From: Kushneria phosphatilytica
GTDB lineage: Bacteria; Pseudomonadota; Gammaproteobacteria; Pseudomonadales; Halomonadaceae
NCBI RefSeq assembly: GCF_008247605.1
Contig: NZ_CP043420.1
Coordinates: 1,612,001-1,676,000 of the forward strand
DNA: 64,000 nt
Direction: 5' to 3'
The notes under the pieces were generated by a model that worked only from the letters and a program-made list of their open reading frames with translations, had not been told where the DNA came from and made no database searches. Made by a program: the position numbers and the translations under genes. Positions 25,976 through 34,822 of the stretch are shown here, one piece after another. Each line of letters starts with the position of its first letter. Position 1 is the first letter of the stretch.

Positions 25976-26492
25976 ACCCATCACTCGGTTGGTCGAGGCT
26001 GGTGGGCCAGTGCTGGTCGCCATTGCATTGACCGCGATGGTGATGTTCGCCCTGGGTATTGAACGGCTTCTTTACTGGCAGCGGCGATACCGCAATCGGC
26101 GTCGGGCGCTGATCGAGCGCTGGCAGGCGCGGCATGATCATGTCAGTTGGAGTGCTCGCACGCTGCGGGAATACTGGTGTCAGGAGCTGCTCACCTCACT
26201 GCGCAGTTCACTGCCCTGGCTGAAACTGCTGGTAGCGATATGCCCGCTACTGGGGTTATTGGGCACGGTGACCGGCATGATTCAGGTTTTTGACGCGCTC
26301 TCGCTGACCGGTCTCGGCCAGGCGCGCAGCATGTCCGATGGTGTGGCGAGGGCTACCCTGCCGACACTGGCCGGTATGGCGGTGGCTGTGGTGGGCCTGC
26401 TGTTCACCAGCCGCTTCGAGTTTCTGGTACGACGAGAGGATCAGCGTCTGCACGACCGGCTCGCCCGTGCCGTGGAGGATCGTCATGCGTAG
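25959..26492 (+). CDS. exbB: ExbB-type proton channel subunit
   Basis: A compact 177-residue MotA/TolQ/ExbB protein with three membrane helices: GGPVLVAIALTAMVMFALG, LLVAICPLLGLLGTVTGMI and ATLPTLAGMAVAVVGLL. It lacks the N-terminal extension of its upstream partner. The ATG at 25959 follows GAGAGGG and lies inside the end of the TtpC-like gene. With ExbD it forms the proton-driven stator that powers TonB. Confidence 0.92.
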   Translation: MDRIIEPITRLVEAGGPVLVAIALTAMVMFALGIERLLYWQRRYRNRRRALIERWQARHDHVSWSARTLREYWCQELLTSLRSSLPWLKLLVAICPLLGLLGTVTGMIQVFDALSLTGLGQARSMSDGVARATLPTLAGMAVAVVGLLFTSRFEFLVRREDQRLHDRLARAVEDRHA

Positions 26493-26889
26493 ACGCCGCA
26501 GATTACAGGAAGAAGAGGCTGGCATCGATCTTACCCCGATGCTTGATGTGGTCTTCATCATGCTGATCTTCTTTATTGTGACCACCAGTTTCGTCAAGGA
26601 GAGCGGCGTCGATATCCAGCGTCCCCAGGCGAGCTCTGCCAGTGCCCGACCGGATGCCCAGGTCATGGTGGCGATTACTCCTGAGGGAGCCATCTGGGTC
26701 AATGGGGAAGCAGTGGACGCCGACCGGGTGGGTGAGGCTGTGAGCCATGCCATGGCAGACAGTAGTGGCAGTGTTGTTATTCAGGCCGACCGTCAGTCCC
26801 GGACCGGGCTCTTGATTCGCACCATGGATCGCATTCGCCAGGCTGGCGTCGATAATATTGCCGTGGCTGCCTCTCAGGGGGATAGTTGA
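26485..26889 (+). CDS. exbD: ExbD-type biopolymer transport protein
   Basis: A 134-residue single-pass protein. The cytoplasmic start is strongly basic (MRRRRRLQEEE), followed by IDLTPMLDVVFIMLIFFIVTTSF in which the Asp of MLDVVF is the proton-binding residue. The periplasmic domain follows. The ATG at 26485 has GGAGGAT upstream and overlaps the exbB stop by eight bases; the longer upstream frame lies within exbB and is spurious. Confidence 0.93.
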   Translation: MRRRRRLQEEEAGIDLTPMLDVVFIMLIFFIVTTSFVKESGVDIQRPQASSASARPDAQVMVAITPEGAIWVNGEAVDADRVGEAVSHAMADSSGSVVIQADRQSRTGLLIRTMDRIRQAGVDNIAVAASQGDS

Positions 26890-27653
26890 TGCGGCGGCTC
26901 GTCGCACTGTTTGGAGGCCTGCTGCTGGCGCTGGCGCTATTTCTGGGGTTGGCGCTGCTGGTGGCGCCTCCGGAAGCGCCCTTGACGCCACCGGAGACAC
27001 TATCGGTATCGATGGTCGAAGCACCACAAACGGCTGCACCACAACGCAGTGAACATTCCTCTTCTGCTGCCAATGCCTCGGCGCCCCCACCGCCACCGCC
27101 GGCCGCGCCGCCTCGGCCCGCGGCTGCCCCTCAGCCGGCACCCGATGTACAGAGCGATATTGCCCTGAAGCAGACATCGTTACCGGAAACAACTCCCGAG
27201 GCCTCGGTCGATGATACGTTGCCGCAGCTCGATGTGCGCCAGTCGAAGCCGCAACCCCAGCCGCAGCGCAAGACGCCACCGCAGTCAGAGCCTTCGAGAC
27301 AGCAGGCTGCATCCGGGCAGAGTGCCGAGAGCACCCGGCAGGAACGTTCATCGCAGAGCAGTCAGTCCAGTGCGGCCGAGCGTCAGGCACCGATGGCCTC
27401 ACCTCAGCCTACGCATCAGGTGCGGCCCGAATACCCCATGCGTGCCCGTCGGCGAGGGCAGGAGGGGTATGTGGTATTGCAGTTTTTGATACAGCCCAAT
27501 GGCCATGTCGATGCCGATTCAATCCGGGTGGTTGATTCAAAACCTGGTGATGTATTTGTCGATTCGGCACGCCGAGCCGTGGTGCAGTCGACCTATCAGG
27601 CGCAGGATCAGCCAGTGCGTACGCGGCAGAAGCTGGTCTTCAGGCTGCAGTGA
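26889..27653 (+). CDS. tonB: TonB energy transducer
   Basis: A 254-residue TonB. The N-terminal membrane helix is residues 3-27; a proline-rich periplasmic spacer follows (a run of eight prolines-type segment near residue 60, then repeated P/Q/S), and the C-terminal TonB domain (about 175-254) has the conserved YP in VRPEYPMRARRRGQEGYV. It transmits the motor's force to outer-membrane receptors; no receptor gene is in the window. Its ATG overlaps the exbD stop (TGATG). Confidence 0.92.
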   Translation: MRRLVALFGGLLLALALFLGLALLVAPPEAPLTPPETLSVSMVEAPQTAAPQRSEHSSSAANASAPPPPPPAAPPRPAAAPQPAPDVQSDIALKQTSLPETTPEASVDDTLPQLDVRQSKPQPQPQRKTPPQSEPSRQQAASGQSAESTRQERSSQSSQSSAAERQAPMASPQPTHQVRPEYPMRARRRGQEGYVVLQFLIQPNGHVDADSIRVVDSKPGDVFVDSARRAVVQSTYQAQDQPVRTRQKLVFRLQ

Positions 27654-27664
27654 GGGAGCAAGCC

Positions 27665-28969
27665 ATGATGATCGAACCGGGATATCCATATCGACGGGAT
27701 ATTTGTAAAGGGCTGCGTCCACTGTTTTGTTCTGTCATGGCAGCATTGCTGCTGGTGTTGTCGGGGCTGGCTCAGGCTGATGGTCCGGCACTCTCACAAT
27801 CTACTGTGGATCGTTTGCAACAACTGCAACAACAACTTTCTTCCGGTCAGACCGCCCGGGTGTTGAAAGAAAGCCGAGCAAGCGCCCGGGGATTAAGTCG
27901 TCAGGGTGCCGAGGGGTGGGCAAAGGCGCTCTATTTGCAATTGGCAGCCAGCGCTGCGCGTCGTGCAGAACAGCCGGGTGAGGCTGCCGAGCTGCTGTCG
28001 CAGGCTCGTGCCATTGAGGTGGCGCCCTATGCCAGCCGGCTCAAATGGCTGGAGCAGGAGGCCGCACTGCGTGCGCGGGCAGGAGAATTTGACGAGTCGG
28101 CGCGGCTTTATCATCGCTGGGCGAGCCAGGCTTCGTTACCAGCAAAAGCACTCTGGTCGGCGGCGCAAGTCGATGCCCACAGAGGGGCATGGAAAGAAGC
28201 CAGTGACTGGCTCGGGCAGGCGCGCAGTGCAACATCGGCATTGAATGATGAGCAGCGCCAGTTGGCCCTGACCATTTATCAGCATGCCGGGAATGATGCC
28301 GCCGCCGCTGCAATGATCGAATTACAACTCGATGGGCAGGATACCGATGCTGAAGACTGGCGACAGGCGGCGGCCCTCTATCAACGTAGTGGAGAGCCGG
28401 GGCGTGCCGCCGCCGTCTGGGAAGCTGGCTGGCAGCGCGGCTTGCTGAAAGGGTCTGATGATCTGCTACAGCGCATTCGACTGCACATGGCTGGCGGTAC
28501 ACCTGCTCGGGCAGGCGAGATCCTGGCCGCTGCATTGAAAGATGGCCGGCTCGAGAATACAGCGGCCAATCAGCGCCTGCTGGCACAGGCCTGGACTCAG
28601 GCGCGAGCAAGGGACAGGGCACTGGCCGCCTGGCAAGGGTTGGCTGAGCACACGGATTCGGCAGCCGCCTGGCAAGAGTTGGGCGAACTGGCCTATGGTT
28701 GGGGACGCTGGCAGCATACAGTAGAAGCGCTGACCCGGGCCCTGCAACGATCTGCTGATCATCCCGGTCGCCTCTGGTTGCTCAAGGGAGTTGCAGCATA
28801 TGAGCTGGGAGATGCTCGCCAGGCACGGGAGGCTTTCCAGCAAGCTGCCCGGCATGAGGAAAGTAGCGATCAGGCTGAGAAATGGCTGAAAACCCTGGGA
28901 GAGAGCGACGATGGCCCATCGCTTGCAAAGCCTGAGGCATCAGCTGTAACCGATGCCCGAGGGGGGTAG
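27665..28969 (+). CDS. Exported tetratricopeptide-repeat protein of the TonB operon
   Basis: A 434-residue exported protein with a clear signal peptide (hydrophobic VMAALLLVLSGLAQA, cleavage after AQA). The rest is helical with repeated tetratricopeptide-like A-x-x-x-A-x-x-L patterns and regular spacing (for example WQELGELAYGWGRWQHTVEALTRALQ). TPR proteins of this sort close TtpC/ExbB/ExbD/TonB operons in Vibrio, Shewanella and relatives, where one is reported to be needed for TonB2 function. The ATG at 27665 follows GGGAGCA; the GTG at 27650 is less likely. Confidence 0.85.
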   Translation: MMIEPGYPYRRDICKGLRPLFCSVMAALLLVLSGLAQADGPALSQSTVDRLQQLQQQLSSGQTARVLKESRASARGLSRQGAEGWAKALYLQLAASAARRAEQPGEAAELLSQARAIEVAPYASRLKWLEQEAALRARAGEFDESARLYHRWASQASLPAKALWSAAQVDAHRGAWKEASDWLGQARSATSALNDEQRQLALTIYQHAGNDAAAAAMIELQLDGQDTDAEDWRQAAALYQRSGEPGRAAAVWEAGWQRGLLKGSDDLLQRIRLHMAGGTPARAGEILAAALKDGRLENTAANQRLLAQAWTQARARDRALAAWQGLAEHTDSAAAWQELGELAYGWGRWQHTVEALTRALQRSADHPGRLWLLKGVAAYELGDARQAREAFQQAARHEESSDQAEKWLKTLGESDDGPSLAKPEASAVTDARGG

Positions 28970-28981
28970 AGCGGGCATCGG
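28950..28981. terminator. Perfect 10-bp inverted repeat between convergent genes
   Basis: CCGATGCCCG (28950-28959) pairs with CGGGCATCGG (28972-28981), loop 12 nt. It spans the stop codon of the TPR gene and lies just before the end of xthA on the other strand. No T-run follows in either direction, so termination strength is uncertain. Confidence 0.35.
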
Positions 28982-28996
28982 CAGGAGGCAGCGGTA

Positions 28997-29809
28997 TCAG
29001 ATATCGAGATCAACCCACACTGGGGCATGATCGGATGGTTTGGTCATGGCGCGTAGCTCGTAATCGATGCCGGCATTGCGTATCCGCTCTACCAGTGGCT
29101 GCGTGGTCAGAATGAGATCGATACGTAGCCCCCGTTTGGGATCGCGCTCAAACCCCTTTGAACGGTAATCAAACCAGCTGAAGCGATCGTCAACCTCGGG
29201 GTGACAGTGTCGATAGCTGTCGACCACTCCCCAGTCATGGATACGGTTCAGCCATTCGCGCTCCTCGGGTTGAAAACTTGTCTTGCCCTCGCGCAGCCAG
29301 CGACGCCGATTGCTTTCGCCAATGCCGATATCGCGGTCGCTGGGAGAAATATTGAAGTCGCCCATGATCACCATGGCTTCATCGCGCGGCGTATCCTCTT
29401 CGAGCAGTCGGGCAAGCTGCTGGTAAAAACGGCGTTTATGAGGATACTTGGTGGGATGGTGAATACTTTCCCCCTGTGGGAAATAACCATTCCAGATCGT
29501 TAGTGGCCCCTGCCTGGTTGCTAGGCGTGCACCGATCATGCGCCGCTGAGCGTCCTCACCATCGTCAGGGAATCCGTAGAAGACGGCTTCGGGCATGGAG
29601 CGGGTCAGCAGGGCGACGCCGTAATGGCCCTTCTGGCCATGGTAGTGAACGTGGTAGCCCAGCGCCTCGATCTCGGCAAGCGGGAATTCGCTATCCTGAA
29701 CCTTGGTTTCCTGCAGTCCGATGACCTCGGGCGCATGCTGGTCAATCAGTGCCTGGAGCTGGTGGGGACGAGCGCGGACACCATTGATATTGAATGAAAC
29801 CAGTCGCAT
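28997..29809 (-). CDS. xthA: Exodeoxyribonuclease III
   Basis: The main AP endonuclease and 3'-5' exonuclease of base-excision repair. The 270-residue protein begins [15 protein letters not shown] and carries QETKVQD (metal-binding Glu), [11 protein letters not shown] (catalytic Asp/Asn) and the C-terminal SDHAPVW (catalytic Asp-His). It starts five bases after the end of a small basic protein gene on the same strand, so both are likely cotranscribed. Confidence 0.96.
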   Translation of the reverse strand: MRLVSFNINGVRARPHQLQALIDQHAPEVIGLQETKVQDSEFPLAEIEALGYHVHYHGQKGHYGVALLTRSMPEAVFYGFPDDGEDAQRRMIGARLATRQGPLTIWNGYFPQGESIHHPTKYPHKRRFYQQLARLLEEDTPRDEAMVIMGDFNISPSDRDIGIGESNRRRWLREGKTSFQPEEREWLNRIHDWGVVDSYRHCHPEVDDRFSWFDYRSKGFERDPKRGLRIDLILTTQPLVERIRNAGIDYELRAMTKPSDHAPVWVDLDI

Positions 29810-29814
29810 GTTGT

Positions 29815-30048
29815 TCAGGACTCCCGATCCTGCTGGTCGTGAAGCGGCAGAGAAGCAGCTTCACGATTTTGCCGTTCCTGCTTGCGTGCTGCCTGAGTCT
29901 TGCGCTGTTGCTGCTTTTTTCTGGCAAAACGCTCGCCGGAGCGTACAGCATCGGGATTATCATGCCGCCACTTGCGGTAATCCTTGCGTCGCCCGGTACG
30001 AATCGTCACCTTGTCAGCGAGCGACCGGGTCTTCTTGCGTCTGGTCAT
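29815..30048 (-). CDS. Small basic protein of unknown function upstream of xthA
   Basis: A 77-residue protein beginning [20 protein letters not shown]. It is very rich in Arg, Lys and Gln, with few hydrophobic residues ([25 protein letters not shown]), so it is probably disordered and may bind nucleic acid. A perfect AAGGAG lies six bases before the ATG at 30048, which strongly supports it as a real gene. I do not recognise the family. Its tight linkage to exonuclease III suggests a DNA- or RNA-related role, by context only. Confidence 0.7.
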   Translation of the reverse strand: MTRRKKTRSLADKVTIRTGRRKDYRKWRHDNPDAVRSGERFARKKQQQRKTQAARKQERQNREAASLPLHDQQDRES

Positions 30049-30359
30049 GATCAACTCCTTTTTCGAGTGACGTGATTCTACCAGGAGGAACGTCTCGTGC
30101 GGAAATCACTGCGACATATCGGCCTGATGCAAAAGCGTCTCTCGTGATGACAACTGGCGCGAGGGCGGCCCGAGACTGGTACAATGCATCGGTTAGCGAG
30201 TCATGCGGCTGCAGCGGGCCTCTCCGGCAGGCCTTCCTTCAAGGCCCCTGGGCGGCATCGATGTCGTTGAGCACCGAGGTGCTCCGATATCTGTCGGCCT
30301 CCCGTTGAGAGTATCGCCCGCGAGCCGGCTTCAATACCTTAAAGGTGAAACGACGGCAT
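30049..30359. other. Divergent intergenic region, xthA operon and rhlB
   Basis: No gene seen. It should hold the promoter of the small gene-xthA pair and the rhlB promoter with a leader that can fold (for example GAGCAC-CGAG-GTGCTC at about 30269-30284 and GGCCT/AGGCC near 30218-30234). Confidence 0.45.
30177..30185 (+). promoter_or_regulatory. Extended -10 promoter candidate for the RNA helicase gene
   Basis: TGGTACAAT (30177-30185) fits an extended -10 element (TG, one base, TACAAT). No clear -35 is present, as is allowed for this class. It would give a leader of about 170 nt. Confidence 0.4.
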
Positions 30360-32579
30360 ATGAGCGAGTCGGACAAGAATACTCCCTCCCGTAGATCGCC
30401 GGCATCGGAAGAGCATCCGGCTGCCGACGATTGGAATCGGGAAGCTTCCGCGGCAACCCGCACGGATGAGAACGCCAGCCCAACATCGAACCCCGGGGAG
30501 GATTCAGGGGCGAGTGAACAGGTCGGGTCGAATACGCAGAGCGCTCAAACCAAAGAACCCGCTGAAACCGGTGCGTCGGCATCTGATTCCGCCAGTCGCT
30601 CTCCGGTGTCATCGAGCCGTGGCGAAGAAACGCCGGAGCAGGCTGCTTCTCCCTCTTCCGAGGCGGTATCAAAGCATGGTGACAAACAGAGTAGTCAGGA
30701 CAAGTCCGCCGAGATGCCTGCTTCCGAATCGAAATCGCCTCAAAGCGAAGCATCGACGAAGAGCGAGCGCACGAATCCCGACGATCAGAAGCAGCCGGCC
30801 GATGCTGTCCAGCCCTCGGAAGTGAGCGATGCTCGTGCTACGGCAGACCATGAGACCGGCTCGGTCGGTTCGGGCGATGAAAACAGTGCGGCCGGCCAGC
30901 AGGATAACGGGGAGAGTGCCGGTGGTAATCGGCGCAACAGCAGCGCTCGTCGCTCGCGTGGCGGACAGCGCCAGCGTCGGCAGAATGGCAGTGGCAATGC
31001 GCGTGCGGTGCAGGAAGATGAGAGCGGCAAACGTGAGGAACAGACTGCCTCTTCTGCTGAAGACGGAGCTCCTTCCGATGACAACGCTTCGAAAGGAGAA
31101 AATGCGCCTTCTGGTGATAATGGCAAGGAAGCTTCTGACCGGAATCAGGCCTCCTCGCGTCAGCGTCGTTCCAACAAGGCAAAGCAGTCGCAGGGGAGCG
31201 AAAGCAGCCGGGATGATGTTGCGTCGAGTGAGCAGAGCGTCTCTGCCTCCAGTATGAGCAACGAGGGTAATGAACAGACAGGTAGCAGCGATTCGGAAGA
31301 AGGTACTCAGCGCAAGCCAAAACGTCGGCGTCGCAAGACCCGGCGGGGTGGCCGTGACAAGTCTCGCGGCAGTCAGGTGGATCTCTCCAGCTATCAGCCA
31401 CCGGCGGTAGCTGGTCAGTGGCGTTTTCAGGATTTCGATCTGCCCGAGCCGCTGATGCGAGCCATCATCGATCAGGGGTTTGAGTACTGTACGCCGATCC
31501 AGGCAGAAGCGCTCAAGCAGACCCTGCTGGGTGGCGATGTGGTCGGCAAGGCACAAACCGGTACCGGCAAGACGGCTGCCTTTTTGATCTCGATTCTGGC
31601 CTATTTCCTGGAGGAAGAAGCGCCCGGACGCCAGAAGGCGGGGGCACCGAGAGCTCTGATCATTGCTCCGACCCGTGAACTGGCGCTGCAGATCGAAAAG
31701 GATGCCAAGGCTCTGATGCGTCACACTTCACTGAAGGTGGCCAGTGCCGTGGGAGGCATGGATTATCAGAAGCAGCGCCAGCGTCTGACCAAACCGCTGG
31801 ATATTCTTGTGGCAACGCCGGGTCGATTGCTGGATTTTCATCAGAAGCGCGATGCTGATCTTTCCCAGGTCGAGGTGCTGGTGCTTGATGAAGCTGATCG
31901 TATGCTGTCGATGGGCTTTATCCCCGACGTCAAGCGCATCATTCGCGCTACGCCCCGTCCTGAAGAGCGTCAGACCTTCCTGTTCTCGGCGACATTTACC
32001 CGTGACATTCTCAATCTGGCCGCACAATGGACGCATGAGGCGGCTCATGTCGAGATTGCCGTGGATACCAGTGCAGCGCCCAATATTGATCAACGGGTTT
32101 ATCTGGTCGGTGACAGTGAAAAGCTCGGTGTACTGACGCGGCTGATTCAGCGTGAGAAGCTTGAGCGGGTCATGGTATTTGCCAATCGGCGTGACCATGT
32201 ACGTGATCTCGAGGCGCGGTTGCGAGAAGCCGGTATCAATGTGGCCATGCTCTCCGGTGATGTACCGCAGAAGCAACGGCTGAAAACACTGGAGCGTTTC
32301 CGCGAAGGTGAGGTGGCAGTACTGGTGGCCACGGATGTTGCCGGGCGTGGCATTCATATCAGCGATGTCAGTCATGTCATCAATTACACCCTGCCCGAGG
32401 ACCCCGAAGATTATGTACATCGAATCGGTCGTACCGGACGTGCTGGTGCGCAGGGGACCTCGATCAGTTTCGTGGGTGAGGAAGATGCCTTTGCACTGCC
32501 TGAAATCGAGCGTTTCATAGATGACAAGCTGCCCTGTGAACAGCCGCCGTCCCATCTGCTTGATGAAGAACAGAAGTGA
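30360..32579 (+). CDS. rhlB: DEAD-box RNA helicase RhlB with a very long disordered N-terminus
   Basis: An ATP-dependent RNA helicase of 739 residues. The helicase core begins near residue 355: Q motif with [14 protein letters not shown] and TPIQ, Walker A AQTGTGKT (about 396-403), VLDEADRM (about 507), SAT, and HRIGRTGR. Before it lies about 350 residues made mainly of Ser, Glu, Asp, Gly, Asn, Gln and Ala, with arginine clusters ([15 protein letters not shown] and, at about 320, [11 protein letters not shown]). RhlB of E. coli has no such region. RhlB is normally a degradosome helicase that binds RNase E. The core's closeness to RhlB is clear; a related RhlE-type assignment is less likely. 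Confidence 0.88.
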   Translation: MSESDKNTPSRRSPASEEHPAADDWNREASAATRTDENASPTSNPGEDSGASEQVGSNTQSAQTKEPAETGASASDSASRSPVSSSRGEETPEQAASPSSEAVSKHGDKQSSQDKSAEMPASESKSPQSEASTKSERTNPDDQKQPADAVQPSEVSDARATADHETGSVGSGDENSAAGQQDNGESAGGNRRNSSARRSRGGQRQRRQNGSGNARAVQEDESGKREEQTASSAEDGAPSDDNASKGENAPSGDNGKEASDRNQASSRQRRSNKAKQSQGSESSRDDVASSEQSVSASSMSNEGNEQTGSSDSEEGTQRKPKRRRRKTRRGGRDKSRGSQVDLSSYQPPAVAGQWRFQDFDLPEPLMRAIIDQGFEYCTPIQAEALKQTLLGGDVVGKAQTGTGKTAAFLISILAYFLEEEAPGRQKAGAPRALIIAPTRELALQIEKDAKALMRHTSLKVASAVGGMDYQKQRQRLTKPLDILVATPGRLLDFHQKRDADLSQVEVLVLDEADRMLSMGFIPDVKRIIRATPRPEERQTFLFSATFTRDILNLAAQWTHEAAHVEIAVDTSAAPNIDQRVYLVGDSEKLGVLTRLIQREKLERVMVFANRRDHVRDLEARLREAGINVAMLSGDVPQKQRLKTLERFREGEVAVLVATDVAGRGIHISDVSHVINYTLPEDPEDYVHRIGRTGRAGAQGTSISFVGEEDAFALPEIERFIDDKLPCEQPPSHLLDEEQK

Positions 32580-32610
32580 TTTCCGGCGATACGGCCGGCG
32601 GGGAGCCTGA

Positions 32611-34761
32611 ATGCTCGATACGGCCCTGAAGGATGAGATCCAGGAAGCTTACCGGAAAGTGCTGGAAGCACTGGAGCTCAGGCCGCGTTATGGGCAGCGT
32701 CTGATGATCGCCGAAATCGCTCGCACGCTGGGCGGTATTGAGCGTGACGACAGTGGGCAGCGAACCAGTGACGAGCATGTCTGCGTGCTGGAAGCGGGTA
32801 CCGGTACCGGCAAGACACTGGCGTATCTGTTGGCCGCTTTGCCTGTCGCCCGAGCGCATGGCAAACGGCTGGTGGTTTCGACAGCCACTGTGGCGCTTCA
32901 GGAGCAGGTGCTGCACCAGGATCTGCCAATGGTGCGCAAGCACAGTGGCCTGACGTTTGACTATGCGCTGGCCAAGGGCCGTGGTCGCTATATGTGTCTG
33001 TCAAAGCTCGAGCAGGTATTGGATGGGGCCGAAACCAATCCGACCCTGTCGATGTTCGAGCAGCAACTTCAGTCGGATAGTGAAGCTCTGGGCGAGCTGG
33101 CCCATGAAATGGCCGATGCCTATGCCAGTGGTGAGTGGGCCGGTGATCGTGACAGCTGGCATGGCAGTATCGATGAGGGGCACTGGCGGTCGCTGACGAC
33201 AGATCATCGGCAATGCACCAATCGTCGTTGTGGTCATTTCGGGGCCTGTGCCTTCTTTCGTGCTCGCCGTCGGCTCGATGAAGCTGATGTCATCGTGGCC
33301 AACCATGATCTGGTGCTTTCCGATCTTTCCCTGGGGGGCGGTATGGTATTGCCGCCGCCGAAGGATTGTATCTATATCTTTGATGAGGGGCATCATCTGC
33401 CCGATAAGGCCCTTGAGCACTTCTATCATCGATTGGGCGTCAATGCGGCGCTACGCTGGCTTGGCCAGCTGAAGAAATCGCTGAATGAACTGACCACGGG
33501 GCTGAGCAGCCAGCCGACAGTGGCCCGTCTGCTGGGGGAGTTTCCCGAGCTGATTGCCACGCTGGAGTCAAAGCTGGGGGAAGCGGCCCGGTTGGCACAA
33601 CAATATGCTGATGGGCTGCCGGCCAGCGAACAGGAGAGTATTCATCACCGCTTTCCACTGGGGGTAGTGCCCGAAGCACTGTTGAGTGTTGCAGAGCAAC
33701 TGGTGACGCCCTTTGCCGAGTTGTCTCGCCATCTGGAGAGCATCAGCAATATTCTGCGTGAAAGTCTTGATCCCGAGAAGACGACAGGTCTTGATCGTGA
33801 GCAGGCCGAGCAATGGCTGCCGCTGGTGGCACTTCTACACGGTCGGTCACTGGAAGCCTCCGAGCTCTGGACTGCCTTTACCAGTGATGAACGCAGTGAC
33901 AATGATCCGCCTCAGGCGCGTTGGCTCTCCTTTCAGCAACGTGGCCCTCAGGAAGGCGAGATCATGTTTTCGGCCAGCCCTGTCAGTGCTGCCCAGACGC
34001 TGGCACGCTATCTCTGGGGAAGCTGCTATGGTGCTGTGTTGACCTCGGCAACCCTGACCGCACTGGGCCGCTTCGATCGGATACAGGAGCGGGCCGGTCT
34101 GGCCAATCGCTATCGCTACCAGGCGCTGCCCAGTCCTTTCGATTACTCGCGTGCCAGGTTATCGGTACCGCTGGCCGCGGTTGACCCTGCGGATCGTGAG
34201 CGACATGAGCGCGCCATTATCGATTTTGTGGCCGAACAGGCTGCAGATGAAGCAGCGCTGGTTTTGTTTTCCTCTCGACGACAGTTGCGAGCCGTGGCAG
34301 AAGCCTTGCCCGAGGCGGTCGGGGCCCGCGTGCTCTCTCAGGATCGACTGCCGCGGCACGAGTTGCTTAAACAGCATCGCACGCGCGTGGATGCCGGGCA
34401 GGGCAGTATTATCTTCGGTCTGGCAAGTTTTGCCGAAGGTATTGATTTGCCGGGAGAGTACCTGACCCACGTCATTATTACCCGACTGCCGTTTTCAGTG
34501 CCGGATGATCCGGTAGGTGCGACACTGGCGGAATGGATCGAATCGCGAGGAGGCAACCCCTTCATGCGTATTTCGGTACCGGATGCCTCGATTCGTTTGG
34601 TTCAGGCGTGTGGTCGTCTGATACGAAAGGAGATTGATTCGGGAAGAATCACGCTACTGGATCGGCGGGTGCTGACACGCCGTTATGGCAAGGCGTTACT
34701 GGATTCCTTGCCGCCCTTTGAACGCGATATCGAAATCGCGTCCAAAAGCGTTTCTGCCTGA
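32611..34761 (+). CDS. dinG: ATP-dependent DNA helicase DinG
   Basis: An XPD-like superfamily 2 helicase of 716 residues that resolves R-loops and G-quadruplex-type structures. Walker A is AGTGTGKT (about 65-72). The 4Fe-4S cysteines are visible: one in YMCLSK and three in QCTNRRCGHFGAC. The DEAH-type box is FDEGHH near residue 257, and the C-terminal motifs include SATLTALG and QACGRLIR. The gene follows the RNA helicase by 31 bp and is probably in the same transcript. Confidence 0.95.
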   Translation: MLDTALKDEIQEAYRKVLEALELRPRYGQRLMIAEIARTLGGIERDDSGQRTSDEHVCVLEAGTGTGKTLAYLLAALPVARAHGKRLVVSTATVALQEQVLHQDLPMVRKHSGLTFDYALAKGRGRYMCLSKLEQVLDGAETNPTLSMFEQQLQSDSEALGELAHEMADAYASGEWAGDRDSWHGSIDEGHWRSLTTDHRQCTNRRCGHFGACAFFRARRRLDEADVIVANHDLVLSDLSLGGGMVLPPPKDCIYIFDEGHHLPDKALEHFYHRLGVNAALRWLGQLKKSLNELTTGLSSQPTVARLLGEFPELIATLESKLGEAARLAQQYADGLPASEQESIHHRFPLGVVPEALLSVAEQLVTPFAELSRHLESISNILRESLDPEKTTGLDREQAEQWLPLVALLHGRSLEASELWTAFTSDERSDNDPPQARWLSFQQRGPQEGEIMFSASPVSAAQTLARYLWGSCYGAVLTSATLTALGRFDRIQERAGLANRYRYQALPSPFDYSRARLSVPLAAVDPADRERHERAIIDFVAEQAADEAALVLFSSRRQLRAVAEALPEAVGARVLSQDRLPRHELLKQHRTRVDAGQGSIIFGLASFAEGIDLPGEYLTHVIITRLPFSVPDDPVGATLAEWIESRGGNPFMRISVPDASIRLVQACGRLIRKEIDSGRITLLDRRVLTRRYGKALLDSLPPFERDIEIASKSVSA

Positions 34762-34779
34762 AAAAGCGTGGTGTTGCTC

Positions 34780-34806
34780 CGGCATGAGGTATGTTCCTTC
34801 ATGCCG
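34780..34806. terminator. Hairpin between convergent dinG and DAHP synthase genes
   Basis: CGGCATGA (34780-34787) pairs with TCATGCCG (34799-34806), and two more G-C pairs can form inside. On the minus strand a run of T follows about 13 bases later. A bidirectional terminator is likely but not strong. Confidence 0.4.
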
Positions 34807-34822
34807 AAGCCCGGTCTTCTGA

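Noticed and set aside
30669-31724. A 351-codon minus-strand frame opposite the helicase N-terminus
   Set aside because: The low-complexity Ser/Gly/Asp coding strand keeps the antisense frame free of stops; the product is a Leu/Ile/Arg/Thr-rich string without a recognisable domain.
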